Below, one piece after another: positions 1 to 8,393 of a stretch of 46,492 bases of DNA. Every line of letters starts with the position of its first letter. Positions within the stretch are counted from its first letter, which is position 1. The notes under the pieces are model-generated. The model was given only the letters and a program-made list of their open reading frames with translations. It was not told the origin of the DNA and did no database searches. The stretch comes from an uncultured Prevotellaceae bacterium (GTDB taxonomy: Bacteria > Bacteroidota > Bacteroidia > Bacteroidales > Bacteroidaceae): assembly GCA_902780025.1 (NCBI GenBank), contig CACZDV010000025.1, forward strand, positions 1 through 46,492, read 5' to 3'. The position numbers and the translations under genes are program-made.

Positions 1-70
1 AAAATAAATCTAAATAAAAAACTGCTACTTATAATGTCTCTCTTCCCGCTTCAAAATAGCTTTATGTCCG

Positions 71-100
71 CTTTCCTACTTTCCTACTTTCTTACTTTCC
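71..100. repeat. 8-bp tandem repeat CTTTCCTA
   Basis: Three full units (CTTTCCTA, CTTTCCTA, CTTTCTTA) and a partial fourth lie head to tail in the gene-free stretch. No coding or regulatory role is visible. Confidence 0.8.
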
Positions 101-162
101 ATACATCGATTAGGAAAATTATATTTACATTTTTAGAATGGCGAAAAATACCTCAAACTCCC

Positions 163-239
163 CTCCGACCAAACCAGGACTTTAGTCCGACCAAACCTCG
201 GGTTTACTCCGACCAAACTCCGACTTTAGTCCGACCAAA
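163..239. repeat. 11-bp alternating tandem repeat, copy 1
   Basis: Seven exact 11-bp units alternate between an A-ending form (CTCCGACCAAA, GTCCGACCAAA) and a TTTA-ending form (CTCCGACTTTA, CCTCGGGTTTA). The same period and alternation occur inside cobB at 19790-19855 with related units, so this is a dispersed repeat family. Eleven base pairs is close to one helical turn, which puts every unit on about the same DNA face. Function unknown. Confidence 0.85.
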
Positions 240-241
240 CT

Positions 242-266
242 AAAACGCCCGGAAAATGGGCGTTTT
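242..266 (-). terminator. Hairpin terminator after greA
   Basis: AAAACGCCC (242-250) pairs perfectly with GGGCGTTTT (258-266) across a 7-base loop. It lies about 75 bases past the greA stop. Read on the minus strand, the descending arm ends in TTTT, so it can act as an intrinsic terminator. The A/T edges are nearly symmetrical and it may work in both directions. Confidence 0.6.
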
Positions 267-342
267 GAGGTGGTTTTCGCAGTTATTTGGCTATATGAAA
301 ATTATTTACGTTTTTTCATCTTCCGGATTTTTTCTTTACGTA

Positions 343-807
343 CTAAATGGCGATACTCTCAATGCGCAGCCGCTGGAGGCCGGCGGGAACACGGACCTCG
401 ACGACATCGCCTACTTTCTTATGTAACAGGGCCTGACCGATGGGCGACTTGATGGAAATCTTGCCCTCGCGGAGGTTGGCCTCGTGGGGACTGACGAGGG
501 TGTAGGCCATGCGGGCGTTGGTGTTCAGATTGGTCATCTCGACCTTGGAGAGCAGTACGACGGCATCGGAGGCGAGCTTGGAGGTGTCGATGACCCGTGC
601 GAACTCGAGTACGCGCTGCTTGAAGCGTATCCTGCCTAAGAGGCGGGCTTGTTCGCGCTTGGCGGCATGATACTCGAAGTTCTCGCTGAGGTCGCCCTTG
701 TCGCGGGCCTCGGCAATGGCTTCTTTTACTTTGGGCAGTTCCACGTTTTCCAGCTGCCGGAGTTCTGCTACCAGTTTATCGTAGCCTTCTTGAGACATGT
801 ATTCCAT
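343..807 (-). CDS. greA: Transcription elongation factor GreA
   Basis: GreA binds RNA polymerase through the secondary channel and stimulates cleavage of backtracked transcripts. The 154-residue protein has the usual family length. The N-terminal coiled coil carries the tip motif with acidic residues (GDLSENFEYH, about residues 38-47), the segment that places the Asp/Glu pair in the polymerase active site. A globular C-terminal half ends in VGDVVEVRVPAGLQRL. The start MEYMSQEGY matches the usual family N-terminus; the internal Met four codons later is possible. The gene is the last of a seven-gene minus-strand run, 20 bases after cbiB, and is followed by a hairpin at 242-266. It may also have its own promoter, but I could not place one. 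Confidence 0.95.
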   Translation of the reverse strand: MEYMSQEGYDKLVAELRQLENVELPKVKEAIAEARDKGDLSENFEYHAAKREQARLLGRIRFKQRVLEFARVIDTSKLASDAVVLLSKVEMTNLNTNARMAYTLVSPHEANLREGKISIKSPIGQALLHKKVGDVVEVRVPAGLQRLRIESIAI

Positions 808-827
808 ATATGTGGTTCGTTTTTTGT

Positions 828-1868
828 TTATCTGACAAAGTATAGGACGGCGGCGGTCAGCAGCACCATCAGGACCTCTGCCGTGCGGTTCACGCGTACG
901 GCTTTCTGCATGTCGGCGGTGGTCAGCAGGCGGTCGTTGGTGCCGATGTAGGGTTTATCGAAGAGCTGGCCGAAGTAGTAGTGCGGGCCGCCGAACCTGC
1001 AGTCGAGGATGCCGGCAAGGGCTGCTTCGGGGTAGCCGCTGTTGGGGCTGGCGTGGCATCGTCCGTATTTACGGACGAAGGTGAGAAGTGATGAGTGAGA
1101 AGTGAAAAGTGATGAGTGAGAAGTGAAAAGTGAAGGGTGAGAAGTGAAAAGTGATGAGTGAGAAGTGAAAAGTGATGACGAGAGTATCATCAGCAGGGCC
1201 GTCAAGCGGGCGGGGATGTAGTTGGCCACGTCGTCGATATGGGCCGCCCAGCAGCCGAAGTCCTTGTAGCGCTCCGTCCGGTAGCCTATCATCGAGTCGA
1301 GGGTGTTCACCATCTTGTAGGCCAGCATGCCCGGAACGCCGAGGAGGGCTAACCAGAACAGGGGAGCTATCACGCCGTCGCTCAGGTTCTCGGCCAACGT
1401 CTCGAGGGCTGCCGTGCGCACCTCCTGTGCCGAGAGCTGCGAGGTGTCGCGGCCCACGATGCGGGCTACCTGTGCCCTACCCTCTTCCAACGAGCGGTCG
1501 ACGGCGAGAAACACCTGGCGCACTTCGCGAATCAACGTCGTGCCGGCGAGGCAGTAGAAGATGATGATGACATCGAAGAGGAGTGAGAAGTGAGAAGTGA
1601 GGAGTGAGAAGTGAGGAGTGAAAAGTGAAAAGTGAAAAGTAAAAATTGAGAGTTGGCTGCGCACAAGCCAGGTGGCGGCAAAAACAAGTGCAATCAGGGC
1701 GATACTCATCAGGGCACCCTTCAGCATACGATGGCGGCCTTTGTTGAGCCGACGCTCGAAGAAAGCTATCGCCTTGCCGAACCCCACTACGGGATGCGGC
1801 AGTCGCTGAGGGTCGCCAAACACGAGGTCGAGCACCCAGCCGACGAGCAGCGACAGCACGTTAGTCAT
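828..1868 (-). CDS. cbiB: Adenosylcobinamide-phosphate synthase CbiB with two repeat-encoded insertions
   Basis: CbiB is the inner-membrane enzyme that attaches the aminopropanol arm to adenosylcobyric acid, after CobQ. The N-terminus (LVGWVLDLVFGDPQRLPHP) and the core (LAENLSDGVIAPLFW, NTLDSMIGYRTERY, WAAHIDDVANYIPARL) are classic. I start at the ATG at 1868 because upstream residues are not family-like; this start overlaps the cobQ stop by 8 bases. At about 346 residues it is somewhat long because two 7-bp tandem repeats (1583-1645 and 1081-1178) are translated as Ser/Phe/His/Leu-rich stretches of about 20-35 residues between membrane segments. The C-terminal part (SGYPEAALAGILD, GTNDRLLTTADM) is intact. 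Since 7 is not a multiple of 3, gain or loss of one unit would shift the frame. Confidence 0.93.
   Translation of the reverse strand: MTNVLSLLVGWVLDLVFGDPQRLPHPVVGFGKAIAFFERRLNKGRHRMLKGALMSIALIALVFAATWLVRSQLSIFTFHFSLFTPHFSLLTSHFSLLFDVIIIFYCLAGTTLIREVRQVFLAVDRSLEEGRAQVARIVGRDTSQLSAQEVRTAALETLAENLSDGVIAPLFWLALLGVPGMLAYKMVNTLDSMIGYRTERYKDFGCWAAHIDDVANYIPARLTALLMILSSSLFTSHSSLFTSHPSLFTSHSSLFTSHSSLLTFVRKYGRCHASPNSGYPEAALAGILDCRFGGPHYYFGQLFDKPYIGTNDRLLTTADMQKAVRVNRTAEVLMVLLTAAVLYFVR
1081..1178. repeat. 7-bp tandem repeat inside cbiB, 14 units
   Basis: Fourteen head-to-tail heptamers of the form GTGARRR or GTGATGA (GTGAGAA, GTGAAAA, GTGATGA) fill 98 bp of the cbiB coding region. On the coding strand they give a 7-residue repeating peptide of the form SLFTSHS. 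The peptide is not a conserved part of CbiB and falls between membrane segments. Confidence 0.92.
1583..1645. repeat. 7-bp tandem repeat inside cbiB, 9 units
   Basis: Eight GTGARRA heptamers and a degenerate ninth belong to the same family as the 1081-1178 array. They encode the FHFSLF / SHFSLL peptide between the first membrane segments of CbiB. Confidence 0.9.
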
Positions 1869-2796
1869 CGGCCAGGATTTTGTAGAGCCTATCCATATCC
1901 AGATGCTGGCGCACATGGTCGGCCAGCCGGTCGTACTGCTGCTCCTTGAAGTCGGCAGTCATGTCGGCCGACGAGGTGATGGGGATGTTCTGCCGGCGCT
2001 TGTTGTCGATACTGAGACTGTCCTCGTCCTCGATATGGATGTCCTTGAAATAAGGTACGACGCCCAGCACGGGCACTCCGCAAATCTCTTCCATCATGCG
2101 CCGTCCCTCCTCGAAGAGGCTCAGGTGGCCGCGGAACTTGTTGATGATGATACCCTTGATGAGCCGCCGGTCCTCCTCCGTCTGCAGGGCGATGCTGCCA
2201 TAGACGGAGGCAAAGATTCCCCCGCGGTCGATGTCGCCCACCAGGATGACGTTGGCATGAGCGTGTCGCGCCATCGGCAGGTTCACCAAGTCGTGGTCTT
2301 TCAGGTTCAGTTCCGAGATGCTCCCCGCCCCTTCCAGCACAATGGGGTTATAGCGGGCAGCCAGGCGGTCGTAGGCATCGCAGACCTCCCGACGGAAATC
2401 AATAGCACAACTATTGTCTTTAACTCCCTTAACTTCTTTAACTTCTTTAACTCCTTTAACTCCCCAGAAGTTAAACTCACTCGTATTGCCTACCGTCCGT
2501 CCGTTCAGCACGACGAGGCTCGTATGGTCATTCTGGGGCTTCAGCAGCAGCGGGTTCATGTCCGTATGACAGGCCACCCCCGCCGCCTCAGCCTGAATAG
2601 CCTGGGCGGTAGCCATCTCGAGGCCGTCGGGGAGTGCGTAGGCGTTTGACGACATGTTCTGGGCTTTGAACGGGGCGGGCTGATAGCCGTCCTGGCGGAA
2701 GATGCGGCACAAGGCCGTCGCAATGATGCTTTTGCCTACATCACTACCTGTCCCTGTCAGCATTACAGGGCGAAGCCGGTTGTTCTTGTTATGCAT
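1861..2796 (-). CDS. cobQ: Cobyric acid synthase CobQ lacking the glutamine amidotransferase domain
   Basis: CobQ (CbiP) amidates four side chains of adenosylcobyrinic a,c-diamide using ATP and glutamine. The first ~275 residues are a normal CobQ synthetase domain: P-loop GTGSDVGKS near residue 15, FKAQNMSSNAY, AQAEAAG-type motif, NPLLLKP, LEGAGSISE, DIDRGGIFASVYG, IKGIIINKFRG. The family then continues with a ~190-residue amidotransferase domain containing a GICGGYQ-type nucleophile Cys; this is absent. About 25 residues after EDEDSLSID the reading passes directly into the typical extreme C-terminal tail (FKEQQYDRLADHVRQHLDM). Length is 311 against about 490-500 in relatives I remember. A 9-bp repeat inserts a VKG/VKE peptide near residue 112-127. 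The ATG at 2796 has GGAGG 11 bases upstream and is preferred to a TTG at 2814. It overlaps ccsBA by 8 bases and cbiB by 8. It may be inactive for glutamine-dependent amidation, or work with free ammonia or a separate glutaminase. Confidence 0.88.
   Translation of the reverse strand: MHNKNNRLRPVMLTGTGSDVGKSIIATALCRIFRQDGYQPAPFKAQNMSSNAYALPDGLEMATAQAIQAEAAGVACHTDMNPLLLKPQNDHTSLVVLNGRTVGNTSEFNFWGVKGVKEVKEVKGVKDNSCAIDFRREVCDAYDRLAARYNPIVLEGAGSISELNLKDHDLVNLPMARHAHANVILVGDIDRGGIFASVYGSIALQTEEDRRLIKGIIINKFRGHLSLFEEGRRMMEEICGVPVLGVVPYFKDIHIEDEDSLSIDNKRRQNIPITSSADMTADFKEQQYDRLADHVRQHLDMDRLYKILADD
2419..2463. repeat. 9-bp tandem repeat inside cobQ, 5 units
   Basis: Five 9-bp units (TTTAACTCC or TTTAACTTC; the second begins with C) are translated on the minus strand as Val-Lys-Gly and Val-Lys-Glu tripeptides. 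The unit length keeps the frame for any copy number. The site is a variable loop between GNTSEFNFWG and REVCDAYDRL. Confidence 0.9.
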
Positions 2797-3949
2797 AGCT
2801 ATGTAAACCTCCAAGGAAATAATTCACGCCAAAATAGGTCATGATGATGGCCAGGAAGGCCAGCGTCATATAGAGATGATAGTTCAGTCGCAAGCTGCGG
2901 TGGGCAGGAACCGCATAAACCATCAAGGTGATGAGTGCCCACGTCTCTTTAGGGTCCCACGACCAGTAGTTGCCCCACGATATGTTGGCCCAGATGGCTC
3001 CGATGAAGATGCCAAAGCCCAAGAGGGTGAGCGAGGGATAGAGCATCAGTTGTGACAGGTGGTACATCACCTGGCGCTTTTTTTTCACGGCAAGGGCTAC
3101 AAACGAGCAGACGACCGTCAGCAGCAGCAGGACGTAGGCCATCATGATGGTCGACACATGGATGGGTAGCAAGGGCGAGTTGAGTACCGGCAGCGGGTGG
3201 GTTGACAGCGCATACTTCCTCAGGAAGTGAATCACCAGCACGACGAGACACGCCAACAGGAAAGCCGCCAGCAGGACGAGCGGGAAGCGATGACTACGAA
3301 GCGCGGAAATCTGCTCACGGAAGCGCCCTCGGGGGTCGACGAGTATCCAGAGGAGCGACAGGAAGAGCAGTCCGTAGCCGCAATAGGTGACGGGGATGCC
3401 CCAGGGGTCGCTGTTCATGGCCAAGATGCTGCCCTGCAGGTCTTCGTCGTAATCGCTTTGATAGAGCCGGATGCCCCGTTGGCTCACAATCTGATTCATG
3501 GAGATGGTGAACGGCCGTTGCCCGATGGTGATGTGCGAGATATAGTCGGAAGGCTCGTTGGTGCCCTCATAATACTCGATTTCAAAATCCTCCAGGGTGA
3601 TGCTGAAAGGCAACGAATGCAGCCTCATGTCCCTGGTCAGGTACTGGTTGGTGACCTCTCCCTTGCGCAACAGGACGATGCCTCGCCGGGCGGTAAGATG
3701 CGTCAGCAGGGCACCTGCCAAAATGACCACAAACGACAGGTGGAGCGTCACCACGGAGAGCCGACGCACCCTGCGCTTGACAAAATAAAAGATGGCTACC
3801 GCCGTGAGCAGCGCCCACAAGGCAGTAAACCACCAGGCACCATAGATGTGTTCGGCCACATACTCGGTACCCTCATATCTTTCAACCATCGTGGCGACTG
3901 CCATCACGGCAATCACCACGATGTATAGCACTAAAACAGTTTTCTTCAT
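2789..3949 (-). CDS. Compact ResB-CcsA cytochrome c assembly protein
   Basis: A 386-residue polytopic membrane protein that joins a short ResB-like half (residues ~1-210, two early membrane segments, an extracytoplasmic region with HSLPFSITLEDFEIEYY, then another segment near 190) to the last membrane segments of CcsA. The CcsA part carries the heme-handling WWD motif (WGNYWSWDPKETWAL, ~residues 326-340) with flanking histidines in LLPIHVSTIMMAY and YAVPAHRSL. In the system II pathway ResB/CcsA exports heme and attaches it to CxxCH apocytochromes. The upstream neighbour is a di-heme CxxCH lipoprotein, an obvious client. It is shorter than the fused CcsBA proteins of epsilonproteobacteria, but I believe short forms are usual in Bacteroidales. 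It is 29 bases downstream of the di-heme gene and overlaps cobQ by 8 bases. Confidence 0.85.
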   Translation of the reverse strand: MKKTVLVLYIVVIAVMAVATMVERYEGTEYVAEHIYGAWWFTALWALLTAVAIFYFVKRRVRRLSVVTLHLSFVVILAGALLTHLTARRGIVLLRKGEVTNQYLTRDMRLHSLPFSITLEDFEIEYYEGTNEPSDYISHITIGQRPFTISMNQIVSQRGIRLYQSDYDEDLQGSILAMNSDPWGIPVTYCGYGLLFLSLLWILVDPRGRFREQISALRSHRFPLVLLAAFLLACLVVLVIHFLRKYALSTHPLPVLNSPLLPIHVSTIMMAYVLLLLTVVCSFVALAVKKKRQVMYHLSQLMLYPSLTLLGFGIFIGAIWANISWGNYWSWDPKETWALITLMVYAVPAHRSLRLNYHLYMTLAFLAIIMTYFGVNYFLGGLHSYA

Positions 3950-3978
3950 GCTTTATTAACGGAAAACGGGCCCCGTTA

Positions 3979-5733
3979 TTATATCGCATTGATGAATTTA
4001 ATAACTGCGTCGCGATCGTCTTTATTCAGATGATAGAACTTCTCGGTGGCACGATAACCGTCGGAGCGTTTCGAATAGCCGTGCCACATGATGGCCTCAA
4101 GCACGGAACGTGCCCTGCAGTCGTGCAGACGGTCGTCGGCACCCGTCAGCTGGCGCGACAGTCCGCGGCCCCACAGCGGCGTGGTGCGACACCAGCCCGT
4201 ACGGATGTCGTTCATCATAAACAACCGATGCTGCACCATGTCGGTATAGGGCCAGATCGTCTGGTTGGGATACTTGGGCAGCACCTTCGAGGCATCCTTG
4301 CCCACGCTCTTGGCATAAGCCTTGGTAGAGGCGTCCACCCACATATCGTCCTTACCCGTCTTCCACGAGGGACGGTGGCATTGCGCACAGCCTATCTGCG
4401 AGAAGAGCTCCTTGCCGCGCTGCACCATCTTGTCGTGCAGGTTGCGGGCAGCAGGCACAGCCAGTCCGCGGTGCCACACCATAAACTGATAGTACTGCTT
4501 GTCGCTCATCTCGTCCTTGCCGTTATAGGGCTTGCCGTTGAACAGGTACTTATCGAAAGTCTCCTTCTTGGCAATCGACGAACAGCTCAGGATGTCGTTC
4601 ACGCGCTCGGCAATGCCCTTGTCCGTGCCGTCGGCATAGTAGGGATGCAGGATGCTCGACTCCGAGGCGCCGTGCTTCTTGATATAGTCGATGACCTCGG
4701 CATCCTCGCTCTGCGCCTTGGCCCAGGCAGGAGTGGTGTAAAGCCAGTGGCGGTCGGAGCGCGTCACGTTGGTGATGTTCCAGATGGCGTTGGCACCGGC
4801 ACCGTCCTGCAACGAGCCACGCGTCATGGCGTAGGTGAACTTCTTCAGCGGACCGTGAGAGCCGCGATGCGTACCCGTGTCGTTATAGCCTGCAGCATAG
4901 TAGGCCGAGGACTTGAAGGCTCCGGCCTCCTTGTCCCACATGGCGGGATTCAGCTCCACGTACTTCGACTCCGACAGCCATTGTGCCTCGATATCCTCGT
5001 CGTCGATGGCGTCGAGCAGTCCCGTGCCATAGACGCCGATGGTCGACTCCAGGCGCACGTCGTAGTTCTCGGGCTTGGGATTGGTGTTGAAGGCCGACTG
5101 CGGGATGCGCACCTCGGGATAGATGAGCGCATACTGCTCGCCGTCCTCGAACTGCATGGGCAGTCCGCTCTCCATCTCCGTCACGTTCTTCCACTCAATC
5201 GAGATCTGGCTCTCGTCGATAGGTGCCTTGAAGGGCGACATGGCCTGCGTCTGAGGCATGCCCGTCACCTCCGAGATGTAGGCATTGTTGTCAGGATGAT
5301 AGATGACCAGCAGGTAGCCGTTGCCAATCTGGTTGGCACGATACTCGGTCTGGCGCTTGCCGTGACCGTAGGAGGGGTGGCAGGCGATGCACGAGTTACG
5401 CACCCAGGCCGGTCCCAGTCCCTTGCGGGGCTCCTGCTCGAAGGTGTAGAGTTTCTCGAAGAAGCCTTCGCCCGAAATGAAGTCTTCCTCCATACCTGCA
5501 GCCTGTGCGGCAGGAGTGATGGCCGAATAACTGGCCTTCTCGGTCGTTCCCAACTCTCCGCCGGGATACCACTCCTCAGCCGTGAAGTTGCCGGTGGCCT
5601 GGCCGAAATAGTCCTCAGCAGGGGTCAGCGGGCCCAAGTCGGCGGTGCTGTCGTCGCTGTCGGAACAGGCTGTCAGCATGCCTGCGCATACCAACAGCCA
5701 CATAAAGGTCTTTTTAGTTTGTAAATTCATCAT
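3979..5733 (-). CDS. Di-heme oxidoreductase lipoprotein (DUF1111/DHOR family)
   Basis: A secreted c-type cytochrome of the di-heme oxidoreductase family, which is related to MauG and bacterial peroxidases. The N-terminus has a lipoprotein signal (MWLLVCAGMLTAC) with Asp/Ser residues after the cysteine. Two heme-binding sites are visible: SCIACH near residue 116 and GCAQCH near residue 448. The C-terminal signature RTTPLWGRGLSRQ and LHDCRARSVLEAIMWHG is typical of the family. Length is 584 residues. It sits 21 bases after an imelysin gene and 29 before a heme-attachment gene. The pairing of imelysin with a DHOR protein is a known arrangement linked to iron uptake; the exact reaction is not known. 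Two consecutive ATGs begin the frame (5733 and 5730) and either may be used. Confidence 0.9.
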   Translation of the reverse strand: MMNLQTKKTFMWLLVCAGMLTACSDSDDSTADLGPLTPAEDYFGQATGNFTAEEWYPGGELGTTEKASYSAITPAAQAAGMEEDFISGEGFFEKLYTFEQEPRKGLGPAWVRNSCIACHPSYGHGKRQTEYRANQIGNGYLLVIYHPDNNAYISEVTGMPQTQAMSPFKAPIDESQISIEWKNVTEMESGLPMQFEDGEQYALIYPEVRIPQSAFNTNPKPENYDVRLESTIGVYGTGLLDAIDDEDIEAQWLSESKYVELNPAMWDKEAGAFKSSAYYAAGYNDTGTHRGSHGPLKKFTYAMTRGSLQDGAGANAIWNITNVTRSDRHWLYTTPAWAKAQSEDAEVIDYIKKHGASESSILHPYYADGTDKGIAERVNDILSCSSIAKKETFDKYLFNGKPYNGKDEMSDKQYYQFMVWHRGLAVPAARNLHDKMVQRGKELFSQIGCAQCHRPSWKTGKDDMWVDASTKAYAKSVGKDASKVLPKYPNQTIWPYTDMVQHRLFMMNDIRTGWCRTTPLWGRGLSRQLTGADDRLHDCRARSVLEAIMWHGYSKRSDGYRATEKFYHLNKDDRDAVIKFINAI

Positions 5734-5754
5734 AAGTATTGTTTAGGGGATTAC

Positions 5755-7017
5755 TTATTCTTCTACGTCCCAGTCCTCGTCGTCCTCGAAGTTGATGTTC
5801 CAGATGGTGCAGCAGTACTTCACGAACGGGGCGGGCATGTCGCCAATCTTCGTGATGGCGTCGTTGAAGGCATTGACCACGCCGGTGCTGACATTGTTCT
5901 GGCCGACGCTGGCAAAGAAGCCGTTGAAGCTGACGCTGGCTGCGCTGCCGTTGGTACTGCCGTACCAGACGTTGCGTACTGAGCGGATATTGTCCTGGAA
6001 GTCCTTGATGGAGTTATAGCTGTAGGGCGATTCCACATACGACACGTCGCCTGCCGAGAAGGGGTTGGCAATCTTGGCCGTACCCACCTCGTTGGCAATG
6101 GCCACACACGAGCCCTCGTCGTCGCTCAGCACCTGGGCAATGGCACCCTTCAGCGTGGGGAACGTGCTCTTGCTGCCCAGCAAGCCGGCAGTCGTGAGGT
6201 TCTCGCCGTAGGTCAGTCCGGCCTCCGTCGTGTAGTCGAGACCTGCAGCCTCGACCACGGCCATGCGGTTAGCGTTCTTGGCGGTAGCTCCCTCCCAGGC
6301 TACCTGCAGCTGGAAGCAACGCTCCTTCAGCAGCTTACAGATGGTCTGGGCGTAGGTCAGCTCCTGGGCGCCCGTGACATTCTCGAAGTTCTTATAGGTG
6401 TCCTTGCCCTGCAACTCGGCCACCTTGCGGGGCTGGCCGTCGCGGAACAGGATGAACTCCAGGGCGTGGAAACCCAGGATGGTGGCGTCCTCCAGCATCT
6501 CGTCGTCCATACCTTTATTGAAGTAGCTCAGCAGGAGCGTACGGTTCAGGGGCCAGGAGTCAATGGTGGGGTCGACGTCGAAGTCAGAAGCGGCACCCAT
6601 CAGGAAAGCCTCCGACTGCTCCCAGTTCAGACGGGCATCCTTGAAGTCGGCACAGGCCTTGTCAATCTGTGCCTGCGTGATGGTGTTGACCGTCAGTCCG
6701 TTGAGCGTCTTCTCCAGGTCCTCTACGTCGTCGGCCAGCTTGGTGTAGGTGGGAACGATGACGTTGCTCACCAACTGGGTTAGCACGTTGCGCAGATAGG
6801 TCTCCTGTTCGACGGACAGATTGGCCTGGGCAATCGCCTTGTTGGCAGCCTCAAACTGAGACACCACGTCGCCGCAGGCATTAATGGCGGCCATACCGTA
6901 GGTACGATCCTTGAACTTGTCGGCGTTCTGGTTGTCGTTGTCGTCGTCACTACTGCAAGCAGTAAAGGTCATGGCACCCATCAGCAGGGCCATCGTGCAG
7001 ATAAGAATCTTTTTCAT
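5755..7017 (-). CDS. Imelysin family (M75) lipoprotein
   Basis: A 420-residue surface or periplasmic lipoprotein (MALLMGAMTFTAC followed by SSDDDNDN). The imelysin signature GxHxxE is present as GFHALEFILF near residue 186, and a second conserved region reads NWEQSEAFLMGAASDFDVDP near residue 135, where family members have W..sE.f.fG. Imelysins (IrpA, ICMP, EfeM relatives) are iron-regulated and implicated in iron uptake; peptidase activity is doubtful for most of them. It lies between an outer-membrane porin-like protein and a di-heme oxidoreductase, consistent with an iron or heme acquisition role. The C-terminus ends in an acidic tail (FEDDEDWDVEE). Confidence 0.92.
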   Translation of the reverse strand: MKKILICTMALLMGAMTFTACSSDDDNDNQNADKFKDRTYGMAAINACGDVVSQFEAANKAIAQANLSVEQETYLRNVLTQLVSNVIVPTYTKLADDVEDLEKTLNGLTVNTITQAQIDKACADFKDARLNWEQSEAFLMGAASDFDVDPTIDSWPLNRTLLLSYFNKGMDDEMLEDATILGFHALEFILFRDGQPRKVAELQGKDTYKNFENVTGAQELTYAQTICKLLKERCFQLQVAWEGATAKNANRMAVVEAAGLDYTTEAGLTYGENLTTAGLLGSKSTFPTLKGAIAQVLSDDEGSCVAIANEVGTAKIANPFSAGDVSYVESPYSYNSIKDFQDNIRSVRNVWYGSTNGSAASVSFNGFFASVGQNNVSTGVVNAFNDAITKIGDMPAPFVKYCCTIWNINFEDDEDWDVEE

Positions 7018-7054
7018 TGTCTTTTTAAGTTATTTTGTTATGATGTGACTTCGT

Positions 7055-8302
7055 TTACAAGAAGAATCCTTCGTAGGCCACGCCGATGTTCAGGCTCGGC
7101 TCGTCGTTGTAGATCGACTTCAGCAGCCGCTTCGAGTATTCGGCCTTGATGACCACCTCGGGCACAGGATGATAGTTAATGCCTGCTGCCACGTGCTTCA
7201 CGGCCGTATAGTCGTAGGTCGTCCCCTTGGTGTCGCTGGCATAGGGGTTGTAGGCCTCGAAGCGTCCGAAGACATATAGCTTACGGTCGTCCTGACGCAT
7301 CTTGGGAATCTGCGAGAACACGTCGTAGCCCGCCTCGATGCCGACAGCATACGCATTCTTCGACACGAAGGCGGAGTGCTTGTAGGGCGACTTCGAGTTC
7401 AGGCGGTTGTAGACGTACTTCAGCTGGTCGGCATCGCCCAGATAGCCGTAGTCGGCTTGTCCGCGGACAATCCAGTTGTGGTCGTTATAAGTGAAGTCGA
7501 AGGCTCCGACGGCCACCGCCCCCTTGTACTCCGCATCCACGCCGTTGGCATTGCGCGGATAGCTGTTGCCGATGGCGTGGCCGTAGTATCCGCTCAGTCC
7601 CAACCGCAGGCCGGGAACCGAGTAGTTGTCGAGGCGCAGCACAGCGGCATACTTGTTGGCCACATCAAACTCCATGGGCGACTTGTGGCCCTTCTTGATC
7701 CAGCCCGTATTCGTGAACTGGTCGGAATTCAGACCGGCCACCAACTGCGCCTCATAACGGAAGTCGCCGTAGCGGCCCCACACCGACACACCCGTCTGGT
7801 GCCACGTCGACGGCATGATGGTGTTTTCTCCTTCAGGACGATAGACGGTGAAGAAGTTCAACGGCTCGTGGTGGGCATTGTTCAGACCTACAGGAACCAC
7901 GATGTGACCTGCACGGATGTTGGCCACACGGCCGAACGACTTCTGAATCCAGAACTGCTCCAGTTCCACTTCGCCGCCCTTCTCGGTTTCCTGTTCCCAC
8001 TCGCCGCCTTCCTCGTCTTCCTTCTCGTAGGCTATGCCGTTGCCGCCGTGCTCGAACTCTATCTCCGTACCGAAGCTCCAGCCCTTGCCGAAGTCATACC
8101 CAATATTGATGACGGCATGCGGAATATCAAAGCGTCCGTGGCTGGGGTCGTCCTTATGCTGTTCGGGCTGACTGTAGCGGCTTACGTGGTCGCTGAAGTA
8201 GTTGCGCGAGAATACGGCCTCGCCATAGCCGCCCACGCTCAATCGCTGAGCCAAAGCCTGCAGACACACAAATGACAATAATACAAATATACTTCTCTTC
8301 AT
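7055..8302 (-). CDS. Outer-membrane porin-like beta-barrel protein
   Basis: A 415-residue protein with a signal peptide (MKRSIFVLLSFVCLQALAQ) followed by alternating aromatic/polar strands typical of a beta-barrel and a C-terminal aromatic residue (YEGFFL). Features such as FGTEIEFEHGG, NIRAGHIVVPVGLNNAHHEPLN and TGVSVWGRYGDF resemble the phosphate-selective porin (OprO/OprP) superfamily, but the transported substrate cannot be read from sequence. An acidic segment (EKEDEEGGEWEQETEKGGE) near residue 95-112 may be a loop that attracts cations. The ATG at 8302 is chosen because it begins the signal peptide; an upstream extension to 8362 crosses the promoter at 8331-8362. It is the first gene of the minus-strand run and has a clear promoter and a dyad just upstream. 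Confidence 0.85.
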   Translation of the reverse strand: MKRSIFVLLSFVCLQALAQRLSVGGYGEAVFSRNYFSDHVSRYSQPEQHKDDPSHGRFDIPHAVINIGYDFGKGWSFGTEIEFEHGGNGIAYEKEDEEGGEWEQETEKGGEVELEQFWIQKSFGRVANIRAGHIVVPVGLNNAHHEPLNFFTVYRPEGENTIMPSTWHQTGVSVWGRYGDFRYEAQLVAGLNSDQFTNTGWIKKGHKSPMEFDVANKYAAVLRLDNYSVPGLRLGLSGYYGHAIGNSYPRNANGVDAEYKGAVAVGAFDFTYNDHNWIVRGQADYGYLGDADQLKYVYNRLNSKSPYKHSAFVSKNAYAVGIEAGYDVFSQIPKMRQDDRKLYVFGRFEAYNPYASDTKGTTYDYTAVKHVAAGINYHPVPEVVIKAEYSKRLLKSIYNDEPSLNIGVAYEGFFL

Positions 8303-8330
8303 CTTAAATAATACGGTTAAAAAACTGGGT

Positions 8331-8362
8331 GCAAAGGTACGGAGAATCAAAGAACGGCACAA
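8331..8362 (-). promoter_or_regulatory. Bacteroidetes-type promoter of the porin-imelysin-DHOR run
   Basis: Read on the minus strand: TTG (8362-8360), exactly 20 bases, then TACCTTTG (8339-8332). This is the Bacteroidetes primary sigma consensus. The porin ATG is about 30 bases downstream. Confidence 0.8.
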
Positions 8363-8389
8363 TACCTAAAACCGAGTGTTTTAAGTATT
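8361..8389. promoter_or_regulatory. Operator-like inverted repeat upstream of the porin promoter
   Basis: AATACCTAAAAC (8361-8372) and GTTTTAAGTATT (8378-8389) are inverted repeats with 11 of 12 pairs matching across a 5-base spacer. The left arm touches the -33 TTG of the porin promoter. The position suits a repressor or activator site for iron or redox control, but the regulator is unknown. Confidence 0.6.
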
Positions 8390-8393
8390 GCGA

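Larger units (their letters stand above)
1..342. other. Gene-free stretch downstream of greA
   Basis: I see no convincing gene here. A 69-codon open frame on the plus strand (34-243) runs through two tandem repeats and has a low-complexity translation, so I do not call it. The stretch holds an 8-bp tandem repeat (71-100), an 11-bp tandem repeat (163-239) and a hairpin (242-266) that probably ends greA transcription. Confidence 0.7.
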